A stretch of 64,000 nucleotides of DNA from Bolinopsis microptera (Eukaryota > Ctenophora > Tentaculata > Lobata > Bolinopsidae): positions 3,312,001-3,376,000 of the forward strand of contig NC_087082.1 in assembly GCF_026151205.1 (NCBI RefSeq). The letters are read 5' to 3'. The position numbers and the translations under genes are program-made. The notes beneath the pieces were generated by a model, which was not told where the DNA came from, did not search any database, and saw only the letters and a list, made by a program, of their open reading frames with translations. Each line of letters begins with the position of its first letter. Position 1 is the stretch's first letter. Of the stretch, positions 1 to 15,050 are shown piece after piece.

Positions 1-3000
1 TGACATACTTTTCAATAGAGAGGGGGATCAAAAATAAAATCATCATTGATATGATTATAGTTAAGATATTAAATACTAAGGTAGAAGAGAGGAGAGTAGA
101 TGAGATGAGATGTGAGTAATCGAACTCTTTTTCCCAGACACCTACGCGAATATTTACTGAAGATTTGAAAATATACCGCTTCTGTCATAGTTTATAAAAT
201 GTCACTTTGAAAATGGTCAAGAGAGGAAAATTAACATTTTTAATTTTTCTCAAAAGTTGGAGGGGGTGATCTTTTAAAAGTTGATAATACGAGTGTAATG
301 ATCGATTCAGCGATAAGTTATTATTATTTCATACAAGTTTATATGATGGATCTAAAGTCTCAAGCGAAGGTTGCCAGTTTGATTTGTGATGAAATAATGT
401 GTTAATGTATTTAATTATGAAAAATCAAGAAATAGTTAGATTAAAGGAAAATCAAAGAATCAATTGTAATATGAATGTCAATAATAGCTGCTAAACTTAA
501 ATTCATTTTGGGTTTGGAAGATTTTCTGTACAATTTATAAATGAGAATTAATCAACAAATATTAATTTTAAAATGCAATGAAATATTTAGTCAAACACGA
601 TATTATATATTAAAATAGAAAATAAAATTCCAGACATTTTTCAAATATCGATTTCAATGCAGATTGGGTTGGAACAACGATTAAAAAAATGAAATCATAA
701 ATAAGCATGTAAAGACTGATATATGAAACTACTATTTATTTATATTATCGAGTTTCGCGAAAGTTAATTTAGAGTGAAGTTTTTGTGTACTATGGAATTA
801 GTTAATTAAACACATATGAGAGATCAGGCAATAATTCGCGCAAATCGGAATTATATAATGAGTATGTTTATATATGTGCTTTAGGATGTTTTTTTATTGA
901 TTCGGTAGTGTATTTTAGTCTTTGTATTAGCAAAATCTAATCTGATTGATGATATTTGAAAAAATGTCCGTTATGATTTTTAGTTATTTATATGTTTTAA
1001 TATTTATGTGGTTGAAAATATTTCGATTCGTTTAGTTTAATATTTGGGTTGATAATTTCGATATAGAAGTTGTGTACGAAAAGTGGCTTCCCAAAACGTA
1101 AAGAGAGGATATGAAGTTTGTGCAAGGTATTTAATCCTCATTTCATATTTAATTGATTCTTTGAGGTTTTTGTTTAATCTAATATTTTTGATTTATATAT
1201 TTAACGAATTAATTTAGACGCAGTTATTTTATTTCAAAATAAACTGATACACTTCGGTTTAGACTGTAGATCATGATATAAATATTGTTAGAAGGGAAGA
1301 TTATAATAATGTTGATCGTGTACGTCGTTAGACTCGGTATTATCAGGTTTTTACTAGATAGGGGCGTGCCGACGTTTTTTTGAGAGAAATTTGTGTGTGT
1401 GGTTGTAGTGGAGATTTGTTTCTCTATGGACATTTTTAAAGTGGTCGTTTGAATTAGGAATCTATAGGTTTGAGAGAGATGAGTGGGAAATAGTATTTCA
1501 ATAGGTTATTAAGTATTCGGCTTTCGAAAATTAGGAGATCTTTGGTCTGTTTTTCACAAATCTCTTTCAGATAGTCTCACGGTCTGAAAGATGATTCTTT
1601 TTTCTGTACTTTATGATATTTAATTATCTTTGATGCAGTACTGCAGTATTAATTATGATGTTTTTGTCTTATTGTCCCTGTCAATGTGTAGGAGGGTTGT
1701 AGTCAATATTTCGTAAGAATGGCACAACGGTGTTGCTATTTATTAAATAGTATTAATAACGTGTCGTTGTTTAATACCGGTTTCTTAAAATTAGAGTGGC
1801 TTGTTGATATGAATGATGAAGATAGAAACCGGTATTACACATACAATATGTGGAAAAGTTGCTGGATTGCAAACAACAAAATAACGAAACAAATAGTAAA
1901 ATTAGTTACGCAGTTTCGAAAAGTTATTTAAACACTGGAAACAGTGTAGTTATATCATAATATTCCAAGTTAGTAATACTTTTGTTATAGGTTAAGCGAT
2001 GTTTTTCGGAGTAAATTCTGGTCTTTATAAAGTTAAGAGTAAGTTTGTAATGTTACGCTAAATTGTGTTTCTGATTGGTGGATTACAGTGCGATTAAGTT
2101 CCGATCTGAAAGGTGTTTTTTATAAAACATGTCGTACAGCTCACACATTACAATAACCTGCAACCAAATGATGAGGCTAGAGAATGCTATCCAATCAGAT
2201 ATTATGTTCAGTCAAGCAACTCATTTGCGTATTATCAATTTTCATTTGTATCAGTCCTTTTTGGGGACTGGCTATTATTTATATTAGAGATTCGGCGGAA
2301 TGACAGGTGATCGCCAGCCGAGACCCAATAATATACGTGTGACCTAATTGATTTATAGTTCGGGGAAAAGTACATAATCGGCATGTTCGTGCGGGAAACG
2401 TGAGGAATTTATATAAAAAATCATTTCCAACAAAATTATAAACTTAATTTTTTGGTTAATAACTACCAGAGGTGGTTTAGATAGATGTCGGCGTCTTGGA
2501 TGTGGAACAAAACTATTTTACGAGTATCACGTTAACCGATTTATAGAAGCGTCTGTAATGTGTTCGTAGCGCGATGCGAAAATCTTGTACTGGCGCGAAA
2601 AAATTATGTTTATGCAACACCCACAGTTCGTTAGCGGTGGTGCCATTGACTGTTATGTAAGCAAAGTATGAAGTTAATAAAAAGTAGTGTATAGAGAACG
2701 AATTTTTCAAAATGATATTCAGGAACGACGACCGCGATCTAGAGCCCGCTCTCTCGGGCTTGACTGAAAATTATTACCAATCCAATCGAAATTCCGTCAA
2801 CTACGACATTACGTGAATTAATTTGTTTTGGAGGGTTTGACGCGCCGGCCATAGATTCTGCTATCGTAGTTACGAGAAGATATGGACAGGTTGATCGTAT
2901 CAATTGTCTAACAAAGCTCTGCTTGCAGTAGGTCTGGGGAAGGCTATTATGTTTATAACATAATACAGATATCGGCGGTAATGAGGCTGAGCGCGGCTAT

Positions 3001-5559
3001 GCTTACTTCAGAGTATGGAGTTGGTTGCGTGTTGTTGAACCAAGGCGCTTGAGTGGGCGAAAGACAGGTTGGTGAAAGCGGACCAGTAGAGTATAGCGGA
3101 GACGCCAGGGGATATAGTAATGGCTATGTGAATAAAGCATTACTGGGCGGCTAGCTTTATACGAAACTCTTTATTTATATGTTTAATGGAACATAAAAAT
3201 CTGGGGTCTTAGGACCAAAGATTCTTATTATCCAAAATTTCTTTATGGTTAACGTGGTCCTTAAGATTAACCGCGCAAGGAAACTACGGGTGGGGTATAT
3301 CTCAAAAGTAAAAATAGCTAGAATTGCGGTCATTCAAAAAATGTTTACGTTACCTCTCTCGCGATCTCGCCGGCGCGCGCATACCCATAGCGCGACATTT
3401 GGAAGCTCTGATTTTCATACTAAATCAAAAAGTTTTTTCTCTCTCGCGCGCACGTCTCTCTTCACTCCTGATCAAGTTTTTTAAACTATGGAGTCATTGT
3501 TACCTGGTCTACTAGTTCAATGAGCGTTGGAAAGGTAATTGATGTGAACACGCGCACACGTGTGAAGAAACTTCTCAACTAGAGCAGCAGGGGTAAGGTT
3601 TTTGGGTTTGTGATAGAGCTGACGAGTTTATCGTACAGAAAATGCAGAAGAACGATTGAAGGGGGGTTGAGAAGTTTGGTGTGGTGAGGTAAGGGGGAGT
3701 TTTGCGATATAAGAATAATAATTCGGGGTAAATGATTAAAGTTTTTAAAAGTAGATTTGAGGGCTGAAAAGGATGCGTTTTTATACCATAGAAGTCCTTT
3801 CTGTTGGCAAAAATTTACTTTTTGATCTTTTAAAATTGAAATAGATCTTCGACTCTCGGCTGCGTCGACGTCCTCAGAGGGATTGTCAAAGTTAAGTTTT
3901 TAAACTGAACGGCAAATTATTTTTAACGCGCGTAGGTTGGAGGAAACTACGTTGGGTATATCTCCCAAGTAAAATAAATAGAATTCCGGTTTTCAACAAA
4001 ATGTGTCTGTAAATTAAAGTTGGTCCCGGAGCAATTTGGGACAATTAGATTTTCAATTACCAACGTAGTTATGGGTATAAATTATAAGCTTTTAAACCTA
4101 CGAATTAATGTGTTTTTGTCATTGATATAGGCTCAATGCCAGCGTGCGAAGGTCAATGATGTGACGGCGCGACGCCAAACGTGTGTTGAAATTATATTAT
4201 CAGCAGTCGGGTACGTATTTGTTGTTATAAATGAAACCAAAGCGCATGCATTACTCTACCACTCTTACATTATTTACAGTTAATAACACGTAATCAGGTC
4301 TTAGTAGGCCTCTAGAAACCTAAACCTATATTGCTTACTAACTAAATCTTTAACAAAAGATATGCTGCAACCTAACTAACGATGAGTGATGAGGTGAGAT
4401 GTGTGATGTTCTTATCGGATAAAATCTTGCTGAGTGATTCTCTATATCTTTCAGGGGAGATTTTATATTTCAGGTGAGGTGATTCGGAATAGGTATAAAA
4501 ACCTGATAGCACGTATTGTTTCCTGAGGGGGCTTTAGAAAATCTCGATAACGCCTGATAGAGTTCTAAAGTACGCTGGTAAATCTTTCTGTAATACTTTT
4601 GGGCAGATAGATTCACTCGTTGATAATTTAGGCATAAATACCCCGTTCCCACCTCCAATAATTATAAAAACCGAAGCTATTACAATTGAACTTATCAATT
4701 TCGAACATAATATAATTTAAATCCAATATTTTAGCTTATTTGGTTCCTACGCTCGCATAGTAAATATAACTCATGAGTCGTAGTTGAATTTAATGTTTTA
4801 TATAGATAGAGAGAGAGACCACCAAATTTTACTAGTCTATTCTAAACTTACGGGTTTCAGCCTGTGCTCTCTCTTCTCTCTCCACTATAATAGTAGATCC
4901 ATGGGTTGATCTCGAAAGGGCTATTTTAAAATTTGGTGGGAGCGAAATAGTTGGGATACGGATGTTATTATATTAGTCATGTCAGATCGCTACAAATAAT
5001 TTGTATCCCGTGAAGCGCATTGTTAGTACGTCGTTCATTTGGATCGCGATTTTACCGCGCACTCGATCTGGCCAACCCCAATAAAACGTACGACGAAATC
5101 TAGCGTATAGCTCATGTGTCTTAAAGTTTGTTACCCCCCCCGTTTTGATTTGTTATTGCAGGACTATTGTATTGGTTTCAAACATTTCATACGTGAAATA
5201 AACATATTCTGTTAAACTAGATTTTTCATAATTCGAGGCAAAAGATAGTATAGACATTTTTTAGAATGAATTAAATAAAGTGTTTATATGCTTAGAGAGT
5301 AGTGTGACTAACATTATAATTCTATTTCGAATTCATCATATTAAATTGAGTCCTCGGGGCTTGAAGGATCGAGGGAATGTTGTTGCTTTTTTTTTCAACC
5401 GTCTCTATAGGGTGTCATTGTGTCAGTTGTTTGATCTCACTGAGAAGTACTTATTTAGAGTCTGCCCTCCCAGCCACACTCCCTACTAGCCTCGGACCTC
5501 CATAAGAAGCTCACTCCACTTAGATCATATGGCTATCTATCTCTGTAAGACATGAGAAC

Positions 5560-7150
5560 CTGTAGACAATGTTCCATCTTCGCATATGACACCAAATATA
5601 TTTTGTGACTGGGAATCTAAAAAGGAGGCAAGCATAGGTGGGTAATTTCTCTTTTTAGCTAGGTGAATATTCCTACAAGCGAGCAAACTAACTTCATGGC
5701 AACATGTCTAATGCGGTTTCATTCACTTTAACCAGCATCGTCTCCCGATGAAATTTAATTCTGACTATATCATAACCACATTGATAATATCAAGAAAACA
5801 AGTGCATTTTACGTTTTGGGAGACGCTCATCGATGAAAAAGTAAAAGGGCAAGAAATAAAAAATCAATAGTGCGTACTTCAAGATGCAATAACTCTTGCG
5901 ATATGATTCAGAAATCTATAAACTCCTATAAATACCTATAATAATACATCAAAAATACATTAAATTTTATTTTCTCCAACCACTTAACCTTTATAAACCC
6001 ATCCAAAAAAAATTTATTTAAATAAATTGTCATTTTTCAAACCTACTAACAAACAATACTACATATACTATGACTACTAATTTCACAACAACAATCCCCA
6101 CACAAAATCAATCCATCTCATACACCCAAATACCATTTCATTACAATCCTTCCAACAACATTAACCACAACCTTTATATCTTGATAAACAACATATTAAC
6201 CAATTTCAAGAAACAAACCACCCATAACCAATACCCATTTAACTTATTATTAAACCAACAAAATCAAATCTCATCCCTTACCAACAATCCAGATATAGAA
6301 TATAGAATCTAATATGAAACGTAATTGTGTAATTTGGTATACGAGATCTGTCCTAAGTGTGGCTGCCTGATGTTCGGTGTGTGTGTGTGTGTAATCAATG
6401 CTCGTCACAGTCATAAATGCTTTCTTGATAGGACAACCAAGGATTCTCGAATGCTTCTAAAGAACAATTTGACATTAAGGTACCTAGGGTCACACAACAA
6501 ACTGGCTTATCTTGAAAAGAGATATACTAGAGATAGCAGCGAGAGTTTATGGTGCATTTTTCTTTTGTTTACTAACGTGTGGTGAGAGCAGTGTAGTGAG
6601 AAAGTGTTTTTAACAGATTTATTATAATACTTAGCGCTTATATTTTTCTCACCTCTTCGTTTTACATTGATATAGTTTATTTTTGAAAGCTTTATTAATA
6701 AGTTGTGAATTTCCTCCATTAAATTTTAAAACCATTTAGTTGAAAATTGAAAAGCAGAATCTAGATATTGCTACATATTATAAACCAACATTGCTTTTAT
6801 TTGTCTTGTAAACAAAGAGCAAATCTTTCTTAATGCCTTCTTCTGTCCTAAAACTATAACTTCATACTATAAAGTATGGCCAGGTGTACAAGCAATATAC
6901 GTCTTCAAAAATTGCTAGTCCATTCAAAAATTTTTAGTTTTAAGTCTTTAGTTTCAAAAATCTACGAGTAGTGTTTGGGTCACCCACAAAGCCATATGCG
7001 TGCTTATTGCCCGTAGTGTGTCCTTGACCAAATTCAATAGCAACGATCAAATAGTAATTACAAATTTGGCACTATACAATTTTAATTGTTTAATTTTGAC
7101 TTTGTAAAATGAGCTAAAAACATTGATTTATTCGATTACTTGATTTATTA
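5560..7150 (+). pseudogene. LINE remnant (reverse transcriptase C-terminal half) in copy A
   Basis: The reverse complement of the clean LINE at 54,972-56,642 aligns along this stretch. Examples are the AAAAAGGAGGC block near 5,620, the CATCGATGAAAA block near 5,830, GTAATTGTG near 6,322 and the 3' UTR from about 6,560 to 7,150. Just upstream, near 5,575-5,610, the sequence decodes as a damaged FADD-type RT motif C, which the clean copy lacks, so this copy extends further 5'. The frame is broken by indels, and 5,930-6,300 is nearly free of G. The 3' end cannot be placed exactly because similarity fades near 7,150. This is a retrotransposon fossil or a misread one, not a working gene. Confidence 0.7.
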
Positions 7151-8859
7151 TTTTTAAATCTCCGCCAAGCTCATTCTCCCGTCTGTTGGTAGTTGTTTCT
7201 AAGTATTCTTCATAGACCAACCAGTGGCATATGAAGGCTGGGACCCACTGTGGGGTTTGGGCGCTAATCTAGGGGGTAAACGTCGTTTGATGTTGTGTTG
7301 GAAGTTTCGAAAACTTAACTTATGTATAGAAAAAGAGAGGTTGATTCGAAACAGATTTTTAGGAGAATTTACTGGGTTTCCTTAAAATCATTAATTTATT
7401 CAACTTTTAGGGAGGGACGCCAAAAAGAAGGTGGGGGAAATAGTGGGACGCATTTTCGGCGGGGCGGGGTTCGCAACTTAATGTCTCCTTATGCCCTGCA
7501 AATTCAACTGATGTGTGTGTGTGTGTGTCGCTGGAATCATTCAAGTTTATTGCATCAAAGGTTTTTAGGATATATATCCGTCTTGATGGCGCTGACTTGT
7601 TTTACTTCACGAAATCATGATGGTATGATCCAAAATTTCATTCAACACGCAAATAAATTTCGGTCAAATATGGGGAAAAGTGGATGTACTTCGTGTTGGT
7701 GCCCGCTGAAAAGGCTTGATGTGGCCTCCCTTATGTGTCGCGAAAGGGGGGAGGTGCGCCTTCTTAGGGGGGCATCTATAGCGGTTGCTCGATGCGTGCA
7801 AAAACGAGTCTGTTTGAATATGGGATATTTGAAAAAATTTAAACTTCGGTATGCAAACTGCGCGTTTTGATTAGGTAAACACCATTTTTTGGAGATTCTT
7901 AAGGCGTACCTCTCAAAATACTAGCCACACTTCGTCGCACCTCGCACTCCATTCTAGGGAGTGGTGCAAAGGGGAGGTGGTGCCAACAGGGGGGGCTTTT
8001 TCAGAGGCACTTTAGCACAGCTACTGGAAGGGTATCAAAATTTTATTGACCAAGTTTTTGTTAAGATGAAGTTTAGACGCAAGAGTCGCTAGCTCTCTCT
8101 AGCGCGCTCGAGATCTATCCATTAATAATTATTGAAGACACGCTGTACATTATATGATAAAAGTTACAGAAATTTTTTTGTTTTAAACGTTATTCCATAT
8201 TAGTAAGGGGAAAAGTGGTGATTTAAGGGTTTTCGTTTGGATGGTCTTGTTACAAAATTTTAACGGAATATGTTAGTTAAGTTATAACTCATCGAATTCG
8301 TTGGCCAAATTTTGACTTGCCGCACATTTTTTTTGCCACGCATTTTGAGGGTCTCTCGTTTATTGTGTAGTGAAGTTAGAGTGTTTTAACTTTTGTTGTA
8401 ATTTGTATCCAGCTAATACTTCAATAGGGGTTTTTAAGCTCGCGAAACACGATTGCAATAGTAGTTTAAGGAATGTGCTAGAAAGCTGTTCACGTTTATC
8501 CACGCTGTCTCTGAGAATGTACAAATGGAAACGATCCAATGGAATGCCCTTTTCCTTACTCTATATCTTTTATCGACATAATTTTAACTTTTACTATCAT
8601 TGTTTAGTTGAACAATGGGCATTAAAAGATATGAATCGGAAAAGGGCATTGAATAATTGTGGCCAGTTTTTGGTGGGGGTTTATCATCTGTGTGTGTATG
8701 GGTGTGTGGTGCTAATGGGTGCAATTTACTCGAAATGATGTTGGAGAACTCAGATGGTAAGTATCAGGAGTTGCTTGTTTTTACAATAATAAAAATTTTG
8801 GCATTGAGTTATTATTATAAGGTTTGGGCCAAAGTCAGTACATATGTTGGGTTCTTATA

Positions 8860-9330
8860 CCTCCGACGTGTTTTATATTTGAGAGTTGTGTTTTGCAGAT
8901 CGCCAACTGTAATACTTCGTTCGACGGAATTCGTTCCAAAATTAGCAACTTCGAGTCTTTTAGAACGACATTCAATATTAAACACCTATATTGTTATTTT
9001 AACATGGTGGACGCCTATATTTTAGAGACGGTCGATTATTAAATGTTGATTGATCTAAAAATGATTGTGTATGCACCCGGATTAGGAATGACGAAATTAA
9101 CAAGTTTTGTCCCTTACTGCTTCTAGCAATAATCATATGGCGAAGAAGTCTTTGACACACACCCACCGACCTAATAAACAGTGACAGGGACACTTAAATT
9201 GGGCGCTTAACGATTTCCATAATTGTTTAATGGGTGGTTAAGGACCGCGTCAACTTATCACAGTGATATTTAATACAATTAACCATTCAATACCACCAAC
9301 TATAATCAACTTAATCTTGCTTAACTGTTA
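8860..9330 (+). repeat. ~450-bp dispersed repeat R, copy 1
   Basis: This block recurs at 17,930-18,340, 37,575-38,020 and 46,545-46,815, and inverted at 14,590-15,050. Shared landmarks are TTTGCAG, an AATTCG block, GGACTGCTAG or a variant of it followed by CGCCATTTATTTCAGA, and GGATTTGAAATGACGAAGTTA. In most copies it borders the ~175-bp satellite. No coding frame is evident. From 9,330 to 12,190 I see no gene; 9,290-9,650 is G-poor. Confidence 0.6.
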
Positions 9331-12189
9331 AGTCAAAACATATATTATTACCCTAACAACCAACCTTTAGCTCCTACTCCTAAAAAACAACAAATCAAAA
9401 AAATGCTCCAATACCAACCAAATACCCAATAACCTAAATAAACTCTTTTCATATCATAAAACTTCCCATACATTTTCATAAAATTAATCTACATTTTATA
9501 TAAATAAACGTTAATAAAAAACAACAACTCTCTCTACTTTCATACCACCATAAATAATAAGAGTGAGAGATATAGGAGAATATCACTCAACTCCATCCTC
9601 ACTCACCAAAACATAATTTAATACAAGTTTATTATAAACTCAAAAATCCCCAACCTTAATTTTCATATTTTAAGGTCAGAACTTATAAAGTTAGTTTCAA
9701 TAGTATATTTGTTATTGTATTTCCAATCACTCACCTCGCTTCGCACCTCGCATTTCCTATTTCAGCTTTTGCTGTGTTGGACCAAGACAGGAATACAAAA
9801 GAGGTAACTTTTATTATTGATAGATTTAATTATTATTGAGTTAATCAGTTTTTACCAAAATTAATGGTAACAAAGTTCTTGTTACTTTAAACGACATTTA
9901 CAAATCGGTCATTAAAATTAGCTGTAATCCTAGTGTTGTTGTAACAATGGAGATTAAAAAGATTTAATATTCATTTGATATTTGATTTGAATAGTACGAA
10001 AACGATGATTGAGTGGCTTTTAAGTAATTCGGCGCGCCACCCTGCTTAATGTTGCTTATTTTCGCTGCTTTTGTTTATATTTTTCATAAATATGTCCAAA
10101 TTAGAGATTATGATAATTGCCAAAGAAAAGTATTATTGTCTGGTAAGTTAATATATATCTTATTAGTGATTATTCCATGATATTATTAGCTGGGTTAAAT
10201 GTTTAATATTTATTTTATAATAAAATAGAAACATTTTTAAGTTGATTAATAGAAGAAAACGAGATGCGCTATAAAATTGAGTTATACGATTATCGAAGTT
10301 TTAATAATTTATTAGCTAGTGCGAGGTATCCCTTTTAATTCAAAATCATAGTATACTAACACTTTACGCGCTCAACACTCTCTGCGGCGTATGTGTATTC
10401 AACTATCGCCCGATACGCCTTCTCGCCACAGTCCTATTTTTCATACATTAATAGACTAGAACGTATAAATTACTCACAAAATACATCACTTCAACCTAAC
10501 GAACATAAACGGTATTTCACTTAATCATTAAGCATCGGATCAACTATCTAACTACATGCTATTCAAATGATTGAATTTTAAAAAGGAGGAACGCATTAAT
10601 TTCAAACCCACGCTCTCGACGATATAGCTTAGATAGAGAGCAATAAATCATTAATGGAAGGGTTGAGTGAAGTTTTAAATTGCTTCGTTGACATTTATTG
10701 TTTCAACGTTTTATGCATCATAAGGCTGTCCTTGTTGTATTCATGAAATGGAATTAACAACTTCAAGCTTGATATTGAAATCGGGATGAGACATTAAGAT
10801 TAATAGCTGTGTTTATAATTGTCCTGTAAAACCATCGCCTTAGCCTTATTTTGTGAGAAGCGGGACAAATGCGATCTACGGCGCGACATATTCTAGACAA
10901 TAAAATAATACGAGTGATCTGAATTTGGCTTCAGACGCAGATAGTTATATCATAGTTTTATTTCAGGACGTGGAACAAATATTGAATGTGTTTGATATGC
11001 AATTAAAAAGGGAGCAGCGGTGATTTAATGAAAACTTGTTTGTTGAACTCCTCTCACAATTCAGGGAAGAGCCTAAATTGCATAAAGCAGGTTTCACGTG
11101 GAGGGATATTTTAAATTAATTGTTATCAACAATTAAGGGGTAATAATTTAATTTTTAGTAGGTTCAGTCACTGAGTACGTAGGTATTGAACATTACTGTC
11201 CAAAAAGCAACATGGGGAAATTGGTTGTTTAGTTGCTTGGTAGAATTCAGGTAGGTTTTAGGAAACGAAGTTTGTGAGTTTCTTGCTAAATACGGTGGAT
11301 TGATTAAAAAAGGAGAGATCTTCCGTTTTTAAAAAAAGAGCGATTTTGATATGTGTAGAGACTCAGCGCACAGTACTGTTGAGTAGAATTAAAAAATGTG
11401 CAGTAAAATTTTAAATAAATTAAATTTATCGTTTTTTGTTAGTTAAAAACTCTCTGTCGTGTCCGTGCCCCCCTTTAAGTGTTCACGATTTATCTTTTGA
11501 GAATAATTTATTTTACATTGGATTAGTTAACTTCAGAGTTGGTGAGATCGTGGTTTTTGTGGTATTGCTATAGTCTGGACACATTACGAAATTTGGAATT
11601 AGAGAGGTGAGCTTTTGCTTGGTTCACATAATGGCGTGGGTGACTTTGCTACTGTTTACTACAAATTGTTTCGAATTGAACTGACGCTTATAGTCGTTGG
11701 GGTTTGAAACGAGAGTTATAAATCTCAGTCTTTACAAAGTGAGAAAATTGTATTTTTAATTATCTGTGGAATGATTTTGGTAAGAGAGTTTTTACCTAAA
11801 AAATTAATTTGCCTTGATAAAATAGTTGAGTAATGTGTCCCTTTTTTCATGGAACAATATTTGTGGAAACTCAGTTCAAAGAAATTTGACATCAACAGTT
11901 ATTGTCAACAGAGCAACATTGTGACAGCAAGTCTGATTAATGTTTAATTGGAGATGACAGATGAATTGATTGGTATGTGACAACTTTCGTAGAAATGTGT
12001 GTGATGTATGAGTCAGTGTTCGGAAGTCAGTGTCAGTGCTTTTCGTTACTTATATAATGGTTTACTAATAATGGGATCGACGAAGTTTACTGATTGTGTA
12101 AGGATTTGTAATGCGATTTATGTATGGATTTGGTTCGGGGTGGAATTTGGACGTTTTAGGGGGTTAAATAGTTGAAGTGTTCAAAAATC

Positions 12190-14590
12190 TAAAAATAAGT
12201 TTGACTCCACACTGGGCTTCAGTGGACAGATCAAATAGCTGAAATACAGGTAAAATAAGATGAAATCTTTACCCCGTATGCCGATTTATGTTCGGGTTTA
12301 GGTGGCTGTTTAGTTATAAAAATGGGAATGCATCCAAACACTCATAAAAAAAAAGTTTGAACCTTAACACTAGGCACTCCAGGGCCGCATGTAAAATCTC
12401 TGAAATCCAGGTTCCCAATCAAGATTGAAATTTTTACCCGGAATTGCGATTTATAGTTCGGTGTACGGTGGCACATGTTTTGTATAAAAAAGCTAAATAA
12501 CCTCTGCAACTCTTCACCATTCATAAATCGTTTTGACCTCTCAACACCATCAGGCACAGGGGGCCACCCATTCAAAATAGCTGAAATCACAGCGTCAAAT
12601 ATAAAATAGACTGAGATCTTTACGTATGAATTATGTTTCGGGGTGGTGCCATGTTTTAGTATAAAAATGGGTTTGCCTATACAACAAAACATCACCATCT
12701 ATTATAACAAACACCAGTTAGACGACCCATCCTCATACCACTCAGCATCAGGCGGCAGACATCCTAAACATAGCTGAAATCAGGTATAATCAAGATTGAA
12801 ATCTTTACCGTATGGATTTATGTTGGGGTTGAGGTGGCCCATGTTTCTAGTTAAAAATGAGTTCTTGTTACAAACATCAATAAAACCAAGTTTTGACCTC
12901 TCAAACCATCAGGCACTCCAGGGGCACGCATCAAATAGTGAAATCAGTGTCAATATACAACTAGCTGAGAATCTTTTACCCTCGTAAGGATTTTATGTTG
13001 GGGTAGTGGCCCTTGTTTTAGTATAAAATGGGTATGCTATTCCAACATATAAAAAAAGTTTTCGACTTAAAATAGGCAATCAAGGGGCCAGCCTCTAAAA
13101 TAGCTGAAAATTCAGGTAAATTCAGATTGACAATCTTTACCCCGTATGCGATTTTATGTTCGGGGGTAGTGTGGCCATTGTTTTAGTATAAAATGGGTTC
13201 TGTATCCCAAAATATAAAAAATAATTTTGACTTCCTATCTTTCCAGGCATCAGGGGACGCCATTAAATAGTGAATCAGGTAAAATTCAAGTTGAAAATCT
13301 TTACGTATGGATATATGATCCGGGTTAGGTGGATGTTATCGTATAAAAATGGGTTTGTATCACCATTAAAACAAGTTTTGATAAAACCATCAGGCACAAG
13401 GGGATTGTGTGTTGTGTGTGTGTGTTGGTGTGTGCAGGTAATCTTACAAATCAGATGAGAATCTTTACGTATGAATTTAGTTCGGGGTAGGTGGCATGTT
13501 TTAGATAAAAATGGGTTTGTATCAAATCATTTAAACCAAGTTTTGATTAACACAAGGTCCTGGGCACGCATTAACTAGTGAAATCAGGTAAAATCATGAT
13601 GAAAAATCTTTAGTTGGATTTATGTTGGGGTAGGTAGGCCATGTTTTAGTATCTAAAATGAGTTTGAGCACCAAAAATTAAAAAGTTTAGACTTCAAACC
13701 ACTCAGGGATACAGGGGACGTCCCATCCAAAAATAGTGAAATCAGGTAATAAAAATCAGATGTGAATCTTTACGTATGCGATTTTGTAATCGGGGTAGGT
13801 GGCATTTATAGTTAAAAATGGGTACTGTATCCAACATCATAAAACACAAGTTTCTGACTTCTAATAGGATAGGGGAGACACACTCATAAAATAGCTTAAA
13901 TCAGGTAAAATCAAGATTGGAAAATCTTTACCCGTATGGATTTATGATGGGGTAGGTGGCTATGTTTTTAGTATAATAAAAAGGGTCTGCTTGTGTGTGT
14001 ACAGATAAAAAATAAGTTTCGACCTTAACCCTCGGCATAGGGCGAGCAGCATTAATAGTGAAATAGGTTTAAAATCAAGATTGCTAAATCTTTACCCCCC
14101 TTATGCCGCTGTGTGTGTGTGCGTATTAGTGCCAAGTTTTAGTATAAAATGGGTTAGCTACTAAATATATAAAAACCCAAGTTTTGACTTCAAACAAAGG
14201 CCACTCCAAGGGACGCATCCAAATAGCTGTATCAGACATCATCAATGACTGAGAATTTTACCCGTAGCGATTTCTGTTTCGCGGGTAGGTGGTATGTTTA
14301 GTATAAAAAAGGGTATGCTATCCCAAAATATAAAAACAGTTTCGACCTTTTAAAACTAAGAACCCAGGGGCCAGCTAAACCAAAACAATAGAGAAATCAG
14401 GTCATTTAAAAAATAGATGAGAATTTAAGTATGCGATTATGGTTGGGTGGTGGCCTGTTTTAGTTAAAATGGGTTTTGCTATCCAAACATCATAAAACAA
14501 GTTTTGACTTCTCAAACCAATCACGGCACTACAGGGGCCACGCCATAAAATAGTGAAATCACAGGTAACCACGATTGACAAATTAACTGT
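12190..14590 (+). repeat. ~170-185-bp satellite array, forward orientation
   Basis: About 14 units follow one another. Each contains CTTTACCCCGTATGCGATTT, TTCGGGGTAGGTGGC, TTTTAGTATAAAAATGGG, AAAACCAAGTTTTGAC, CAGGCACTCCAGGGGCCACG and AATAGCTGAAATCAGG in this order. Unit starts fall near 12,268, 12,427, 12,608, 12,798, 12,968, 13,132, 13,296, 13,460, 13,606, 13,767, 13,920, 14,085, 14,255, 14,420 and 14,575. Unit length varies mainly through short deletions, as expected of read error. A few (TG)n strings interrupt it. No protein is encoded. Confidence 0.8.
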
Positions 14591-15050
14591 CTGTATTTAT
14601 TTAGGGGTAAGCGCTTAGAATTTATCATGGAAGATACGAGGCAGTATTGGATAACGAGTAATCACTACCTTCGCGCCTCTGCATAGTGATTGGATTACTG
14701 TTAGGTGATTAGGGACGAAAAAATCAGGGACCCAATTCAGGAGTCTATAATAATAAATCATTTATAACGGATAAATGTGATACTTCTTCAATTTCAACAA
14801 GTTTTGGCATAATTTTTACAAATCCAGATGCAGCTCATTAATTATCTACAGTACATTGAAATAAATAGGGGTATAGCATGTCGGAAAGAACATTTTCGGT
14901 TATTTATATTGTATGGGCGTGGTTGAATATTCGAATTTTAAAATTGGAGAGGAATGAAATGAATAGTTAAGGATGACCTCGCATCGCTAAAGCTCTCACA
15001 GGACATAATATTAACAGGTGGATGATTAAACACAATTATGAACAGTAATT
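14590..15050 (-). repeat. Repeat R, inverted copy
   Basis: The reverse complement of R can be read here: a GGCATAATTTTTACAAATCC block near 14,803, then ATTGAAATAAAT near 14,857, TTTTCGGTTATTTA near 14,892 and GGACATAATATTAAC near 15,001 match the R copy at 46,545-46,815 read backwards. It joins a forward satellite array on its left to an inverted array on its right. Confidence 0.55.

Noticed and set aside
7322-7870. 182-codon frame in copy A
   Set aside because: The matching part of copy B has no equivalent frame, and the frame contains a (TG)n insert at 7,513. It is a chance product of sequence error.
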